Source: Providencia vermicola (GTDB lineage: Bacteria > Pseudomonadota > Gammaproteobacteria > Enterobacterales > Enterobacteriaceae). Taken from it: a stretch of DNA of 64,000 bases. The notes beneath the pieces are model-generated. The model was not told the DNA's origin. It searched no databases and saw only the letters and a list, made by a program, of their open reading frames with translations. Position numbers and translations under genes: made by a program. The stretch lies in the NCBI RefSeq assembly GCF_020381325.1, contig NZ_JAGSPI010000001.1, positions 186,001 to 250,000 of the forward strand. The letters are read 5' to 3'. Positions 46,044-55,869 of the stretch are shown here, one piece after another; within the stretch, counting starts at the first letter, position 1, and every line of letters begins with the position of its first letter.

Positions 46044-47720
46044 ATGGTCTATGACTATATTATTATCGGTGCTGGTTCAGCCGGTAACGTTCTTGCTACA
46101 CGCCTGACAGAAGATCCTGAAGTTACTGTGCTGCTCCTAGAAGCAGGAGGGCCAGATTATCGGCTCGACTTTCGCACACAAATGCCAGCCGCATTGGCGT
46201 ATCCGTTGCAAGGGCGTCGTTACAACTGGGCGTACGAAACTGACCCAGAACCTCATATGAATCATCGTCGTATGGAATGTGGCCGTGGAAAGGGGCTCGG
46301 TGGCTCTTCATTAATTAATGGCATGTGCTATATCCGTGGAAATGCGATGGATTTTGATGGGTGGGCCCAAGCACCAGGCCTTGAAGACTGGCGCTATCTT
46401 GACTGCTTACCCTATTTTCGTAAAGCAGAAAGCCGTGATATAGGGCCAAATGATTATCACGGCGGAGATGGCCCTGTGAGTGTCGCAACACCAAAAACGG
46501 GCAATAATGTGCTGTTTAAGGCGATGGTGGAGGCTGGCGTACAAGCGGGTTATCCAAGAACTGACGATTTAAATGGTTACCAACAGGAAGGTTTTGGCCC
46601 AATGGATCGCACTGTTACACCACAAGGGCGACGTGCGAGTACAGGCCGTGGTTATTTAGACCAAGCTAAAGGGCGAAAAAACCTGACAATTGTGACGCAT
46701 GCAACAACAGATATCATTGAGTTTGAAGGGAAAAAGGCGACAGGGGTCAAATATTACCAAGGTGATAGCACGACGGCAATAACGGTAAAAGCGCAAAAGG
46801 AAGTGCTTTTATGTGCAGGAGCAATAGCTTCCCCGCAAATTTTGCAGCGCTCAGGCGTTGGTCCCGAAGAAGTATTAAATGAGTTTAATATTGAAAAAGT
46901 GCATGTATTAGAAGGTGTTGGGCAAAACTTGCAAGATCACCTTGAGATGTATTTGCAATATGAATGCAAACAGCCTGTCTCTTTATACCCCGCATTAAAA
47001 TGGTATAACCAACCGATGATTGGCGCACAGTGGTTATTTAAAGGCACAGGAATTGGCGCGAGTAATCAATTCGAAGCAGGTGGTTTTATACGCACCAGCG
47101 ATAAATTTGCATGGCCGAATATTCAGTTCCATTTTTTGCCTGTAGCCATAAATTATAACGGTAGTAATGCGGTAAATTTACATGGTTTTCAAGCTCATGT
47201 TGGTTCAATGCGCTCACCAAGTCGCGGCCGAGTCCGTTTAGCCTCATTAGACCCGCGTCAACACCCAAGCATTTTATTTAATTACATGTCATCAAAGCAG
47301 GATTGGGAAGAGTTCCGCGCAGCGATACGTATCACGCGAGAAATTATGGCGCAGCCAGCACTTGCCCCTTATCGGGGAGAGGAAATTAGCCCGGGCAAGC
47401 ATATTCAAACGGATGAAGAACTCGACGCATTTGTTCGGGAACGAGCCGAAACGGCATTTCATCCCTGCGGAACTTGTAAAATGGGCAATGATGATATGGC
47501 GGTGGTGGATGGTTCAGGGCGTGTGCATGGGCTTAGTGGCTTACGAGTGGTGGACGCTTCGATCATGCCTCTTATCATTACAGGAAATTTGAACGCAACG
47601 ACCATTATGATCGCTGAGAAAATTGCAGATAAAATTCGTCATCGCCCTCCATTAGCTGCAAGCGATGCAGAATATTATGTGGCGGATGGCGCTCCTGTTC
47701 GGAGACAGCCACAGGAATAA
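46044..47720 (+). CDS. betA: BetA, choline dehydrogenase
   Basis: 558 aa from the ATG at 46044, with GAGGAGA upstream; an in-frame earlier start at 46020 lacks one. GMC oxidoreductase: FAD motif [31 protein letters not shown], the second signature [16 protein letters not shown], and the catalytic HPCGTCKMG histidine. It oxidises choline to betaine aldehyde. Membrane associated in the family. Last gene of betIBA. Confidence 0.96.
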   Translation: MVYDYIIIGAGSAGNVLATRLTEDPEVTVLLLEAGGPDYRLDFRTQMPAALAYPLQGRRYNWAYETDPEPHMNHRRMECGRGKGLGGSSLINGMCYIRGNAMDFDGWAQAPGLEDWRYLDCLPYFRKAESRDIGPNDYHGGDGPVSVATPKTGNNVLFKAMVEAGVQAGYPRTDDLNGYQQEGFGPMDRTVTPQGRRASTGRGYLDQAKGRKNLTIVTHATTDIIEFEGKKATGVKYYQGDSTTAITVKAQKEVLLCAGAIASPQILQRSGVGPEEVLNEFNIEKVHVLEGVGQNLQDHLEMYLQYECKQPVSLYPALKWYNQPMIGAQWLFKGTGIGASNQFEAGGFIRTSDKFAWPNIQFHFLPVAINYNGSNAVNLHGFQAHVGSMRSPSRGRVRLASLDPRQHPSILFNYMSSKQDWEEFRAAIRITREIMAQPALAPYRGEEISPGKHIQTDEELDAFVRERAETAFHPCGTCKMGNDDMAVVDGSGRVHGLSGLRVVDASIMPLIITGNLNATTIMIAEKIADKIRHRPPLAASDAEYYVADGAPVRRQPQE

Positions 47721-47758
47721 CGCATTATATTAAGCGATTAGCAGTCTTTAATTCCCTT

Positions 47759-47792
47759 AAGCGACGATACGTTGAGTATTGTCGCTTTTTTT
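47759..47792 (+). terminator. Intrinsic terminator of betIBA
   Basis: GCGACgATAC (47761-47770) and GTATtGTCGC (47776-47785) form a stem with a one-base mismatch and are followed by TTTTTTT. Confidence 0.88.
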
Positions 47793-47827
47793 ACGTTTGA
47801 ATAAATATTTTATTGATAAACAAACAA

Positions 47828-47878
47828 ATGATAATAATAATGCAAATGATATTTATTATTATCTTGATCATTATTATC
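47828..47878. promoter_or_regulatory. Fur-box-like region before the TonB receptor
   Basis: Overlapping GATAAT-type hexamers (ATGATAATAATAATGC at 47828 and TGATCATTATTATC at 47865) resemble tandem Fur sites. They lie 220 bp before the receptor gene; an iron-repressed promoter is likely. Confidence 0.6.
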
Positions 47879-48096
47879 GTTGGTGTATATTTTATGCATC
47901 AATGCATTCCTAGGAGAAATAAGTACGTAACCACTCAATAAATAAGGTTTTTCTGTTAGCTTCATTTAAAGCGTAACCTATAAACTTACAATGAAATTCA
48001 TGAATTCCAGTATGGCAGTAGGGATATTTAAATCTGCCCGTACGGGGTTTTATCGTCTCAATAAAATAATCATTAATTAATGAAGGCATTACTTAA

Positions 48097-50352
48097 ATGA
48101 TATTTCAAAATAAAAAAATAATTAGCTTACTTGTTATTTGTTCATCAAGTGCGGCATTTGCGGATGAAACTCAAACTACACCTCATAAAGATAAACTGAC
48201 GGTCACTGCCAGTAAAATAAAGTCGAATAGTAAACAAATCGATACCAAAGATGTTTCAACGGTTCGGGGAACAACCAATTCCGATATATTTGCGAATGAA
48301 AGTTCATTGCAGGTCAATAATGCCCGAAATGAAGCGGGTGCATTAGATATCGGTATTCGTGGTTTGCAAGGTAATGGGCGAGTGCCGATTGTTATTGATG
48401 GCAGCTTGCAATCTACCAATACATGGCGAGGCTACCAAGGCAGTACGGACAGAACCTATATTGATATGGATTTGGTCGATACCATCAATATTGAAAAGGG
48501 GGCGTCGATGAGTAAATTCTCTGGTGGTGCTATCGGGGGAACGGTGAAATTAAAAACCTTATCGGCGAACAGTATTATTCCCCAAGGTGACCAATTCGGT
48601 TTTTTATTTAAGGGGAATATTTACAATAATAATCGCCGTCCATCAGTGGCATCAGATGAAAAAAACGAATCACAGTACCGCTTATCGAATGGGATTAAAA
48701 ATTCACACTTTAATAATGGCTCAATGACTGTAGGAATGGCGTATCGAAATGAAAAATTCGACGTATTGATTGCTCACAGTGATAGAAAGCAAGGCAACTT
48801 TTTGGCAGGGAAGAATGGCTACCATAAATATTCAACTACAGATGCTCCCATAAAACCAGGGCAGGAGGTGGTCAATACCAGTTATGAAAGTCAATCAACG
48901 TTGTTAAAAACCAATATCTATATTAATCCTTATTCAAGTTTGGAATTAAATTACCGCCGTCATGAACAAAAAGCAGGGGAAGTTTTAGCTGCATATTGGT
49001 ATCAATCTGACGGAAAAATGCCACAGTGGTCACTCGGAACGGCAGATATCGATACCGCATCATTGAATTATTCCTATAAACCTGATTCATTGTGGGTGGA
49101 TGTGAATTTAGGTTTATGGTGGACAAAAGGTAAATTTAAGCAACGTAATGGCACGACTGATGATGTTACTGCAAATTATGGTAACCAATATCAGCATCGT
49201 TATACCGATGAGCGCATGGGGTTTAACTTAGAAAATACTTCTGAGTTTGCAAGTTACCCTATTAATGTGACTTACGGCGTAGAATTTATGGAGCAAAAAA
49301 CGAAGCCGTTAACGAAAATGTACCAACCGATATGGACTCCAGAAGGTACGATCCCTGGTGAGGAGTTAACACCAGTGACACGCAATGCAAAAGGAAAAAA
49401 TACGTCGGCATTTACCAATATGGAATATAAAGGTGAGTGGGTTAGCACATTAGCGGGTTGGCGTATTCACTCCTTTGATGTTGATGACCATGTATTAGGG
49501 AAAAGCATTAGTTATGGCCCGAAAAATGATTTTTTAGGTGAAGTGCGTTTTCATGTGACTGATGAGTTGGATATTTATACTAAGTATTCAGACAGTTACC
49601 GTGAGCCAAGCCTATTTGAAACCACAGTTTCTGGGCAAACGTATTCTTATACACCCGATGTGCCACTTAAACCAGAGCATGCAAAATCATTTGAGGTTGG
49701 AATCGATTTTGAAAAAAACAACCTGATTTTTGATGAAGATACTGCTGGTTTGCGTGTGGGGTACTTTAATAATGATATTAAAGGCTATCTTTCCCAAGGG
49801 GTAAACCCAACGGGTGTCTATTCACCTTATGTTGTCATGAAAAACTATGATAGTTTCAAGCTTTCAGGTTATGAAATTGAAGTGAAATATGACTCTAATT
49901 ATGCTTTCGGCTCGTTAGATGCGACTTTCTATAACAATTCAGAGCTTTGTTCTCGTGATGAAATGGAGTTAGGCAACTTACCCGCTGCTTGTAACTCAGT
50001 TGGGTTTGCATGGGGATTATCACCATCGCGCCTTCCACCGAAAAAGGTCGTCTCTGGAATAGTGGGAGTGAAAATGTTTGATCAGAAATTACAAACAGGC
50101 TTACGTGTGCGTTATAACGCAGGCAAGGAATACCCACAAAAATGGTTAGCGGGAACAGCTGCAGCCCCTGTTACTAAGTTACATGCAACCACGACTTTTG
50201 ATTTATTAGGGAAGTATTCTATTCAAAAAAATCTTCATGTGAATTTCAATATTGATAACCTAACCAATCGCTATGCATTTGACCCAGGTACCGTTATTTA
50301 TATGCCAATTCCAGGAAGGACGTTCAGACTGGGCCTTGAGGCGACTTTCTAA
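48097..50352 (+). CDS. TonB-dependent outer-membrane receptor (probably haem or siderophore)
   Basis: A 751-aa protein: signal peptide (1-22, ending AFA), TonB box DKLTVTAS, plug domain (GALDIGIRGLQGNGRVPIVI and INIEKGASMSKFSGGAIGGT), and a 22-strand barrel with the closing FRLGLEATF. The plug and the NLTNRYAFDPGTVIYMPIPG end resemble haem-receptor branches more than catecholate ones, but that is a guess. Fur-like sites upstream agree with iron control. No transport partners are adjacent. Confidence 0.88.
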   Translation: MIFQNKKIISLLVICSSSAAFADETQTTPHKDKLTVTASKIKSNSKQIDTKDVSTVRGTTNSDIFANESSLQVNNARNEAGALDIGIRGLQGNGRVPIVIDGSLQSTNTWRGYQGSTDRTYIDMDLVDTINIEKGASMSKFSGGAIGGTVKLKTLSANSIIPQGDQFGFLFKGNIYNNNRRPSVASDEKNESQYRLSNGIKNSHFNNGSMTVGMAYRNEKFDVLIAHSDRKQGNFLAGKNGYHKYSTTDAPIKPGQEVVNTSYESQSTLLKTNIYINPYSSLELNYRRHEQKAGEVLAAYWYQSDGKMPQWSLGTADIDTASLNYSYKPDSLWVDVNLGLWWTKGKFKQRNGTTDDVTANYGNQYQHRYTDERMGFNLENTSEFASYPINVTYGVEFMEQKTKPLTKMYQPIWTPEGTIPGEELTPVTRNAKGKNTSAFTNMEYKGEWVSTLAGWRIHSFDVDDHVLGKSISYGPKNDFLGEVRFHVTDELDIYTKYSDSYREPSLFETTVSGQTYSYTPDVPLKPEHAKSFEVGIDFEKNNLIFDEDTAGLRVGYFNNDIKGYLSQGVNPTGVYSPYVVMKNYDSFKLSGYEIEVKYDSNYAFGSLDATFYNNSELCSRDEMELGNLPAACNSVGFAWGLSPSRLPPKKVVSGIVGVKMFDQKLQTGLRVRYNAGKEYPQKWLAGTAAAPVTKLHATTTFDLLGKYSIQKNLHVNFNIDNLTNRYAFDPGTVIYMPIPGRTFRLGLEATF

Positions 50353-50374
50353 GAGGCTATTTCGATTGCCTTAG

Positions 50375-50404
50375 ATTATGAAATCTAAGGCAATATCACA
50401 GTCA
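50375..50404. terminator. Perfect 13-bp hairpin between convergent genes
   Basis: ATTGCCTTAGATT (50375-50387) pairs with AATCTAAGGCAAT (50392-50404), loop ATGA. No U-tract on either side, but it lies exactly between the two convergent stop codons and could stop both. Confidence 0.6.
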
Positions 50405-50408
50405 TTAT

Positions 50409-50750
50409 TTATTTGGCTGAAAACTCTTTGTATGCACTGATAGTTTCAGCCGCATACATGGCGGATGGGCCACCGCCCATGAAGATAGCAACGCCGAGTG
50501 CTTCAGCTAACTCTTGTTCTGTTACGCCTAGTTCAACTAATGTTTTGGTGTGAAAACCAATGCAGCCATCGCAGCGGTTTGCAACTGCGATCCCAATAGC
50601 GATAAGCTCTTTGGTTTTTTTATCAAGGGCACCATCTTGTACGCCAGTACTCACAAGTCCCGAAAAGTGTTTCATAACGTCAGGAATATGTTTACCTAAT
50701 TCTGGAAGGTGTTTACTGATATGTTGGGTAACATCATTGTATTTAGACAT
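50409..50750 (-). CDS. Carboxymuconolactone decarboxylase (AhpD-like) family protein
   Basis: A 113-aa helical protein with the redox motif of the family, RCDGCIGFHTKTLVELG, in which two Cys and a His would act as in AhpD. Members work as thiol peroxidase partners or small-molecule decarboxylases; the one here cannot be assigned. GTGAGGAAA stands before the start. Monocistronic. Confidence 0.88.
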   Translation of the reverse strand: MSKYNDVTQHISKHLPELGKHIPDVMKHFSGLVSTGVQDGALDKKTKELIAIGIAVANRCDGCIGFHTKTLVELGVTEQELAEALGVAIFMGGGPSAMYAAETISAYKEFSAK

Positions 50751-50930
50751 TTTTTCCTCACTTTTAGTTAATAAAATAATATAATGTAAATCAATATAAT
50801 GTTTTTTTATATATTATCAACCAAAATTAAGTGGTAATGCTAGTGATGATTTAAAATTTTAAAAAGTTGATTTAATATGGTTTTTTATTTTAGTTGATGG
50901 GGTGGGGGGAAGTGAACACTAAAAATGGGC

Positions 50931-50962
50931 AAAAAAAAACCTCCCAAAAAAGCTAAGGAGGG
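50931..50962 (-). terminator. Possible terminator of cutA
   Basis: On the minus strand CCTCC and GGAGG form a five-pair stem with a 12-base loop, followed by nine T residues. About 140 bp after the cutA stop. Confidence 0.5.
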
Positions 50963-51101
50963 AAAATAAATATAAAGCGAGTCTACTTATATACCACTGA
51001 TTGAATGTAAACCATACCCGACCAGATGAATTATTTTTCAAAAACACATCAAATGTTGATTAATAATGGAAAAAAAATTTAAAAATCATTTGAGTAGAGT
51101 A

Positions 51102-51449
51102 TTATTTGACGGAATTAATTAGCCATTGTAAATAGTTATCCTCAACCTGACTTGGGTCAAGCCTTATTAATTCAGGTATTTCATAGGGATGTATTTTTTT
51201 TATCGCCTCAAAAATGCTGAGTTGATTAGATTGCGTCGTTTTAATTAGTAGTAAAATTTCTTTATTTTTTGTGATATTACCTTGCCAAAGGTATAAGGAT
51301 ATTATTTCAGGCAATAAAGAAACACAAGCAGCTAACTGGTTATCTAAAAGGTATTGTGCGATTTTAATTGCGCTTTCTTGACTATTGGTTGTGCATAATA
51401 CAATGCAAGATGGTTGAGAATTATTACTGTGCTGGCTATTGATAGTCAT
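51102..51449 (-). CDS. cutA: CutA1 divalent-ion tolerance protein
   Basis: A 115-aa protein with the trimeric ferredoxin-like fold of CutA1: CIVLCTTNSQESAIKIAQYL, LAACVSLLPEIISLYLWQG and IHPYEIPELIRLD, the last being the most conserved family segment. Linked to copper tolerance in older work, true role unclear. It stands alone, not next to dsbD as in some enterobacteria. Confidence 0.92.
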   Translation of the reverse strand: MTINSQHSNNSQPSCIVLCTTNSQESAIKIAQYLLDNQLAACVSLLPEIISLYLWQGNITKNKEILLLIKTTQSNQLSIFEAIKKIHPYEIPELIRLDPSQVEDNYLQWLINSVK

Positions 51450-52112
51450 TTTATTTCCTCGATGGTTATATTAAGAAGAGTACTGTAATAAATGGCAGAT
51501 TAGAGACAATAATATGGAATGAGTATGAATATCTAAAAGGACATTTTAAAATGTACAAAAAAATTATCATTTAAAGTTACAATTATATATCAAATAACAA
51601 GTCATATTGCTTGTTTTTTAATCTAATGTTGATTGTTTATTCATCTCTCGTGTTTTTCCACTAGTAAATATAATAGAAATATTATGTGTATATATTTAAA
51701 GAATGCGTTCTTTTATATCTAAAGTGTAACTAATTCGATTCAGCCTACAAAAAACAAGGTTAAATTATAAAAAAAATTGAAATTTTAGTATATTAAGAAA
51801 ATTAAGATAATAAGTTGAGCTATTATATGTGATAGACCTAAATACATTATAAATATGTAAAATACCAATTTAGCGAGTAAATATTTTTCTTGTGTTATTA
51901 AAAGCAAGTAAGGGCTTTTTGTATTCAATAATGGCATTAGTATTATTGGAATGTTAGTAATAACCAATTTTTACAAAAAAAAGTTACTTTATTCCTGAAA
52001 CAAAGTAACTAACTGATAACGATCAAAGTTTTTAGGTTCTACATTGTTAACATGATGATGTAAATCAAAATAATTATCTGAATATACTCTGTATTTCCAT
52101 CTTTAGGCATGT
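51450..52112. other. AT-rich intergenic region
   Basis: About 660 bp with no credible gene, repeat or hairpin that I can defend. It must contain the cutA and transporter promoters. Confidence 0.45.
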
Positions 52113-53597
52113 ATGGATAACTCTATGAATAAACTTACACCTTTAAAACCTGTACCAACATTAATCGCAGTTGTCATCACACTTGTCATTTGGTTTTTAA
52201 TTCCAGTACCTGAGGGTGTTAATCCCAATGCTTGGCATCTTTTAGCGCTATTTGTCGGAACAATCGCCGCTATTATTGGTAAAGCTTTGCCAATTGGTGG
52301 GGTTTCTATTGTGGCTATTTCATTAGTTGCAGCAACAGGAGTCACCAACCCTGAGTCAACGAAAGGCGCTATTGCGGATGCATTAAGTGGTTTTTCAAAT
52401 GATTTAATTTGGTTAATTGGTATCTCGATTATGGTTTCTATGAGCTTGAATAAAACAGGCTTAGGCGCAAGGATTGGTTATTATGTTATTTCATTGTTTG
52501 GTAAAAAAACGATTGGAATTGCATATTCACTTGCGATAGCAGAAACCATTCTTGCTCCAGTGACACCAAGTAATACTGCGCGAGGAGGGGGAATTATTCA
52601 CCCGATTATGCGTTCAATATCTGACAGTTTTGGGTCAAAGGCAGAAGATGGAACGGCAGGTAAAATAGGACGCTACCTTTCTTTAGTAAACTATAATATT
52701 AATCCGATTACATCGGCGATGTTTATTACGGCAACAGCGCCAAACCCATTAATCGTCAGTCTGATTATTAGCGAAACCAGCCAAAGTAATGAGCTGACTT
52801 GGGGAATGTGGGCGATTGCGGCATTTGTTCCTGCGATTGTCTCGCTTATCTTAATGCCTCTCGTTATTTATTTTATGTATAAACCTGAAATCACCTCAAC
52901 GCCAGATGCACCTAATTTTGCAAAAGAACGTTTACAACAATTAGGGCCAGTATCACTGCCTGAAAAGATCACTTTAGGGGTATTTGGCTTATTGTTATTA
53001 ATGTGGGCTGGTGTACCTGCGATGATCTTTGGGCCTGCTTATAGTATTAATGCGACAACGGCTGCCTTTATTGGACTCAGTATTCTATTAGCAACAGGCG
53101 TGATTAATTGGGATGACGTATTGAAAAATAAAGGGGCTTGGGACACCGTCGTTTGGTTCTCCGCTTTAGTTATGATGGCGAGCTTTTTAGGTAAATTAGG
53201 CCTAATTAAATGGATGTCGTTAACTGTCGGAAGCACAATTGATAGTATGGGGATTAGCTGGGTATGGGGTATGCTCATCCTTGTTTTAATCTATGTCTAT
53301 TCCCATTATTTCTTTGCGAGTACCACTGCGCATATTACCGCTATGTATGCAGCGTTTTTCTCTGCAGGTTTAGCATTAGGTGCGCCTCCAATGCTATTAG
53401 CACTGACACTCGCATTCTCATCATCGTTAATGATGTCGTTGACCCATTATGGAACAGGTACTGCACCAATTATCTTTGGGTCGGGATATGCAACACTTGG
53501 TGAATGGTGGAAAACCGGCTTTGTGATGAGTGTTGTTAACCTCGCTATTTGGTTCTTTATTGGTAGTGTCTGGTGGAAATTCTTGGGCTACTGGTAA
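52113..53597 (+). CDS. DASS-family dicarboxylate/citrate:anion symporter
   Basis: A 494-aa polytopic protein. The two substrate/sodium loops of the DASS family are visible: TPSNTARGGGIIHPI (SNT motif) and THYGTGTAPIIFGSGY near the end, with ASTTAHITAMYAAF before it. Related to CitT, TtdT and plant SODiT1. Likely import of a C4 dicarboxylate or citrate-type anion by exchange; the substrate is not visible. No catabolic genes are adjacent. Confidence 0.88.
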   Translation: MDNSMNKLTPLKPVPTLIAVVITLVIWFLIPVPEGVNPNAWHLLALFVGTIAAIIGKALPIGGVSIVAISLVAATGVTNPESTKGAIADALSGFSNDLIWLIGISIMVSMSLNKTGLGARIGYYVISLFGKKTIGIAYSLAIAETILAPVTPSNTARGGGIIHPIMRSISDSFGSKAEDGTAGKIGRYLSLVNYNINPITSAMFITATAPNPLIVSLIISETSQSNELTWGMWAIAAFVPAIVSLILMPLVIYFMYKPEITSTPDAPNFAKERLQQLGPVSLPEKITLGVFGLLLLMWAGVPAMIFGPAYSINATTAAFIGLSILLATGVINWDDVLKNKGAWDTVVWFSALVMMASFLGKLGLIKWMSLTVGSTIDSMGISWVWGMLILVLIYVYSHYFFASTTAHITAMYAAFFSAGLALGAPPMLLALTLAFSSSLMMSLTHYGTGTAPIIFGSGYATLGEWWKTGFVMSVVNLAIWFFIGSVWWKFLGYW

Positions 53598-53627
53598 TAA
53601 CACGCGGCTAACATGAGGACAAATAAA

Positions 53628-53649
53628 AGTCGGGCATAATTGCCCGACT
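53628..53649 (+). terminator. Hairpin after the DASS gene, first of two identical copies
   Basis: AGTCGGGCATAATTGCCCGA forms a stem CGGGCA/TGCCCG. It has no T-run after it; the same 20 bases return at 53791 with one. Confidence 0.75.
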
Positions 53650-53651
53650 GT

Positions 53652-53790
53652 GGTTGTTGACAAAGCAGGATAAAAGCGTCGTTTTTCCTGCTTTGTGTTA
53701 TCAGCCGAAAATCAATAAATTGATTTTCCTAATTTATTTTCAAAACCTATCCAACCTGCAGTCAAACCTAATCGGTTTGTCAGCAGTCTG
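53652..53790 (+). repeat. Structured intergenic repeat, copy B
   Basis: About 139 bp related to copy A at 41524. Perfect stem ACAAAGCAGG (53660-53669) with CCTGCTTTGT (53687-53696), the palindrome AAAATCAAT/ATTGATTTT (53708-53727), and a third hairpin CAAACC/GGTTTG near 53763-53779. Bounded on both sides by the same 20-bp terminator hairpin. Confidence 0.85.
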
Positions 53791-53817
53791 AGTCGGGCAT
53801 AATTGCCCGATTTTTAT
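53791..53817 (+). terminator. Second copy of the terminator hairpin, with T-tail
   Basis: AGTCGGGCATAATTGCCCGA followed by TTTTTATG. Identical over 20 bp to the hairpin at 53628. Confidence 0.85.
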
Positions 53818-53829
53818 GTTCATTGAATA

Positions 53830-54036
53830 CTACAAGGTACTGATTATTAAGATGATTGTGCTAACGATAATCGAAACTGACATTATTTTTTTCCAGCTGA
53901 TCACGGTCTTGGTATTCAAAGCATGTTGCCATAACAAATTGATTTCATCTGCATGAGCATATTTGCGTGTTTTAATAGCGAGCTTAACTTTTTTGACCAT
54001 ATCGTTGTCCGCTGAGACAGTATTTTTCATGATCAT
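53830..54036 (-). CDS. Small tail-anchored membrane protein, hypothetical
   Basis: 68 aa from the ATG at 54036, ten bases after AAAGGT. A charged cytoplasmic part (ADNDMVKKVKLAIKTRKYAH) precedes one C-terminal membrane helix (IMSVSIIVSTIILIISTL). I know no family. It ends close to the terminator of the DASS gene, transcribed towards it. Confidence 0.55.
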   Translation of the reverse strand: MIMKNTVSADNDMVKKVKLAIKTRKYAHADEINLLWQHALNTKTVISWKKIMSVSIIVSTIILIISTL

Positions 54037-54394
54037 GGCAATTTACCTTTGTTGTAATAAGTAACAGTAATACGTTAATTAATATAAGAAGTTGTTACGA
54101 TGAAATGATTATCGCAGATAAAAAGTGAATAAAAATTGTCGAGTTTTTTTGCCTATTTCCCCCTTTAGGTGGAGAAATATTTGTTCTTGGGATTTTTGCT
54201 AGAAAAAAGAGTAGATAAAAATAGAAATAACGTCATTAAGGGGAAATAAGGGGAATTTAAAGGTCATATTTACATTTTTTGGTGGGATATGTTTAATTTA
54301 AAGTTGGTGAGGTAAAGACCATAAATGTAATTGGTTTGGTTGTAAAAGCCAGTATGATATATAAACTCGCGATCAAATTTATGTAGAGGAAAAC
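54037..54394. promoter_or_regulatory. Divergent intergenic region
   Basis: About 360 bp, AT-rich; no sites identified beyond the ribosome site TAGAGGAAA before the next gene. Confidence 0.4.
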
Positions 54395-55267
54395 ATGTAT
54401 TCACAAAGGAAAGCCGAATTCTTCTTGGTATTAACCACGATGATTGCCGCTTGGGGGTGGGTTTTTTCGCGTGAAGCCGTTCAAGGTATGCCTGTTTTCG
54501 CTTTTCTGGGAACGCGATTTTTACTTGCTGCCATTATATTGCTCCCTTTTTGCAAAGGAAAAAGAAATAGAATTCCACTGAAGCAACTTCCTAAAATATT
54601 GATGACAGGCGGTTGGATGGCACTGAATTTAGTTTTGTGGATCCATGCAGTTGCGATAACTGACTCTATTGGGGAAGGGGCTTTTATTATGAGCCTTGCG
54701 ATGTTATTTGTTCCCTTAGTTGCATGGGTTATCTTGAAAAATCGACCAAGCCGATATTTTTGGGAAGCGTTGCCAGTGGCGATTATTGGGCTAGCTTGTT
54801 TAACTCTATTTAAAGCGCAGCTTGAATTTAAAGCGAGCCAGTTGTGGTTTTTAGGTGCCGCTATTGTTCAAGCGATTTATTTTTGTTATACCAGTTTGTA
54901 TACCCGAATGGTGCCTCTTTTACCTTTAACAACGATACAGTTAGCCACAACAGGGATTGTGGCCTTGGTGCTTTCACTCTTTTTAGAAGAATGGCCGACA
55001 AGTTTAACTACGCCAACTGTGATGTGGTTAGGGGCAAGTGTGGTTATCGCGACAAGTTTACGCTTTGTATTGCAACTTATTGGTCAAAAAAACACTACCG
55101 CAGCCAATGCAGCGATTATTATGATCTTAGAGCCTGTAATGACAGTCTTTGTTGCTGCCATCTGGTATCACGAACGTATGCCACTAATTCAAATCGTGGG
55201 CTGCATACTGATTTTATTTTCTTTATTTTATTACCGCTGGCGTTGTTCAAACTCATTATCTAAATAA
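54395..55267 (+). CDS. EamA/DMT-family transporter
   Basis: A 290-aa protein with ten membrane helices in two EamA repeats (WGWVFSREAVQGMPVFAFLG in the first; ILEPVMTVFVAAIWYHERMP in the second). Relatives export metabolites such as amino acids; the substrate cannot be read from sequence. Start ATG with GAGGAAA upstream. Confidence 0.88.
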   Translation: MYSQRKAEFFLVLTTMIAAWGWVFSREAVQGMPVFAFLGTRFLLAAIILLPFCKGKRNRIPLKQLPKILMTGGWMALNLVLWIHAVAITDSIGEGAFIMSLAMLFVPLVAWVILKNRPSRYFWEALPVAIIGLACLTLFKAQLEFKASQLWFLGAAIVQAIYFCYTSLYTRMVPLLPLTTIQLATTGIVALVLSLFLEEWPTSLTTPTVMWLGASVVIATSLRFVLQLIGQKNTTAANAAIIMILEPVMTVFVAAIWYHERMPLIQIVGCILILFSLFYYRWRCSNSLSK

Positions 55268-55502
55268 GACTGATAGATAAAAAAACATTAATGATTGCGG
55301 ATTTTTTTAAAGAAAACGACTATGATTAATAGCAAGATTTATCGATGGGGATATTAATCTTAATAAGAGGTTCTTATTCTGTAAATTAAGATTAATAGTG
55401 TTGAAAATAGACAATAATTACCCAAAATAGCGAAATACTGAACAAGAGCATGCATTGTCATTTGTTTATGCATTGAAAGCTGAATGGGGAAATAGGCAAA
55501 AA

Positions 55503-55823
55503 ATGAAAAAATTAGCGTTAATATTGGGTATGGCGGGTGTGATGAGCGTGTTATCAGCATGCTCCGATGAAAAATCAGAAATTGCAGAATACAAAGAAAA
55601 TTTTGTGAATACGTGTGTGGTGGCTTCAGGTAACCCACAAGGCGAAACTGCAAAAGCAATTAGCGCCATTTGTGGTTGTGCATACGATAAAACGATTGAA
55701 AAATATGGTTTAAGTGAATTTAAACGTATGGACGGTGAATTGGAAAAATCAGGGAATGCAGAGCCTGAGTTCCAAAAAACAATGATTGAATTCGTTCAAC
55801 AGTGTTCACAAAACGCGCGTTAA
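55503..55823 (+). CDS. Small putative lipoprotein
   Basis: 106 aa from the ATG at 55503; the frame back to 55455 lacks a ribosome site. A lipoprotein signal peptide ends in the lipobox LSAC (Cys about residue 20), followed by an acidic mature domain of about 86 residues with four further Cys (NTCVVAS, SAICGCAYDK, VQQCSQ). The family is unknown to me. A bidirectional hairpin follows. Confidence 0.75.
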   Translation: MKKLALILGMAGVMSVLSACSDEKSEIAEYKENFVNTCVVASGNPQGETAKAISAICGCAYDKTIEKYGLSEFKRMDGELEKSGNAEPEFQKTMIEFVQQCSQNAR

Positions 55824-55833
55824 TATTGCCTAA

Positions 55834-55861
55834 CCCGCAGTGAGTTATCTAACACTGCGGG
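55834..55861. terminator. Hairpin shared by the convergent lipoprotein and namA-like genes
   Basis: CCCGCAGTG (55834-55842) pairs with CACTGCGGG (55853-55861), ten-base loop. T-runs are weak on both sides. Confidence 0.65.
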
Positions 55862-55869
55862 TACTTATA

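Noticed and set aside
54844-55263. 139-codon frame in the second half of the DMT transporter gene
   Set aside because: Out-of-frame shadow rich in Cys and Tyr; the EamA frame is clearly the coding one.
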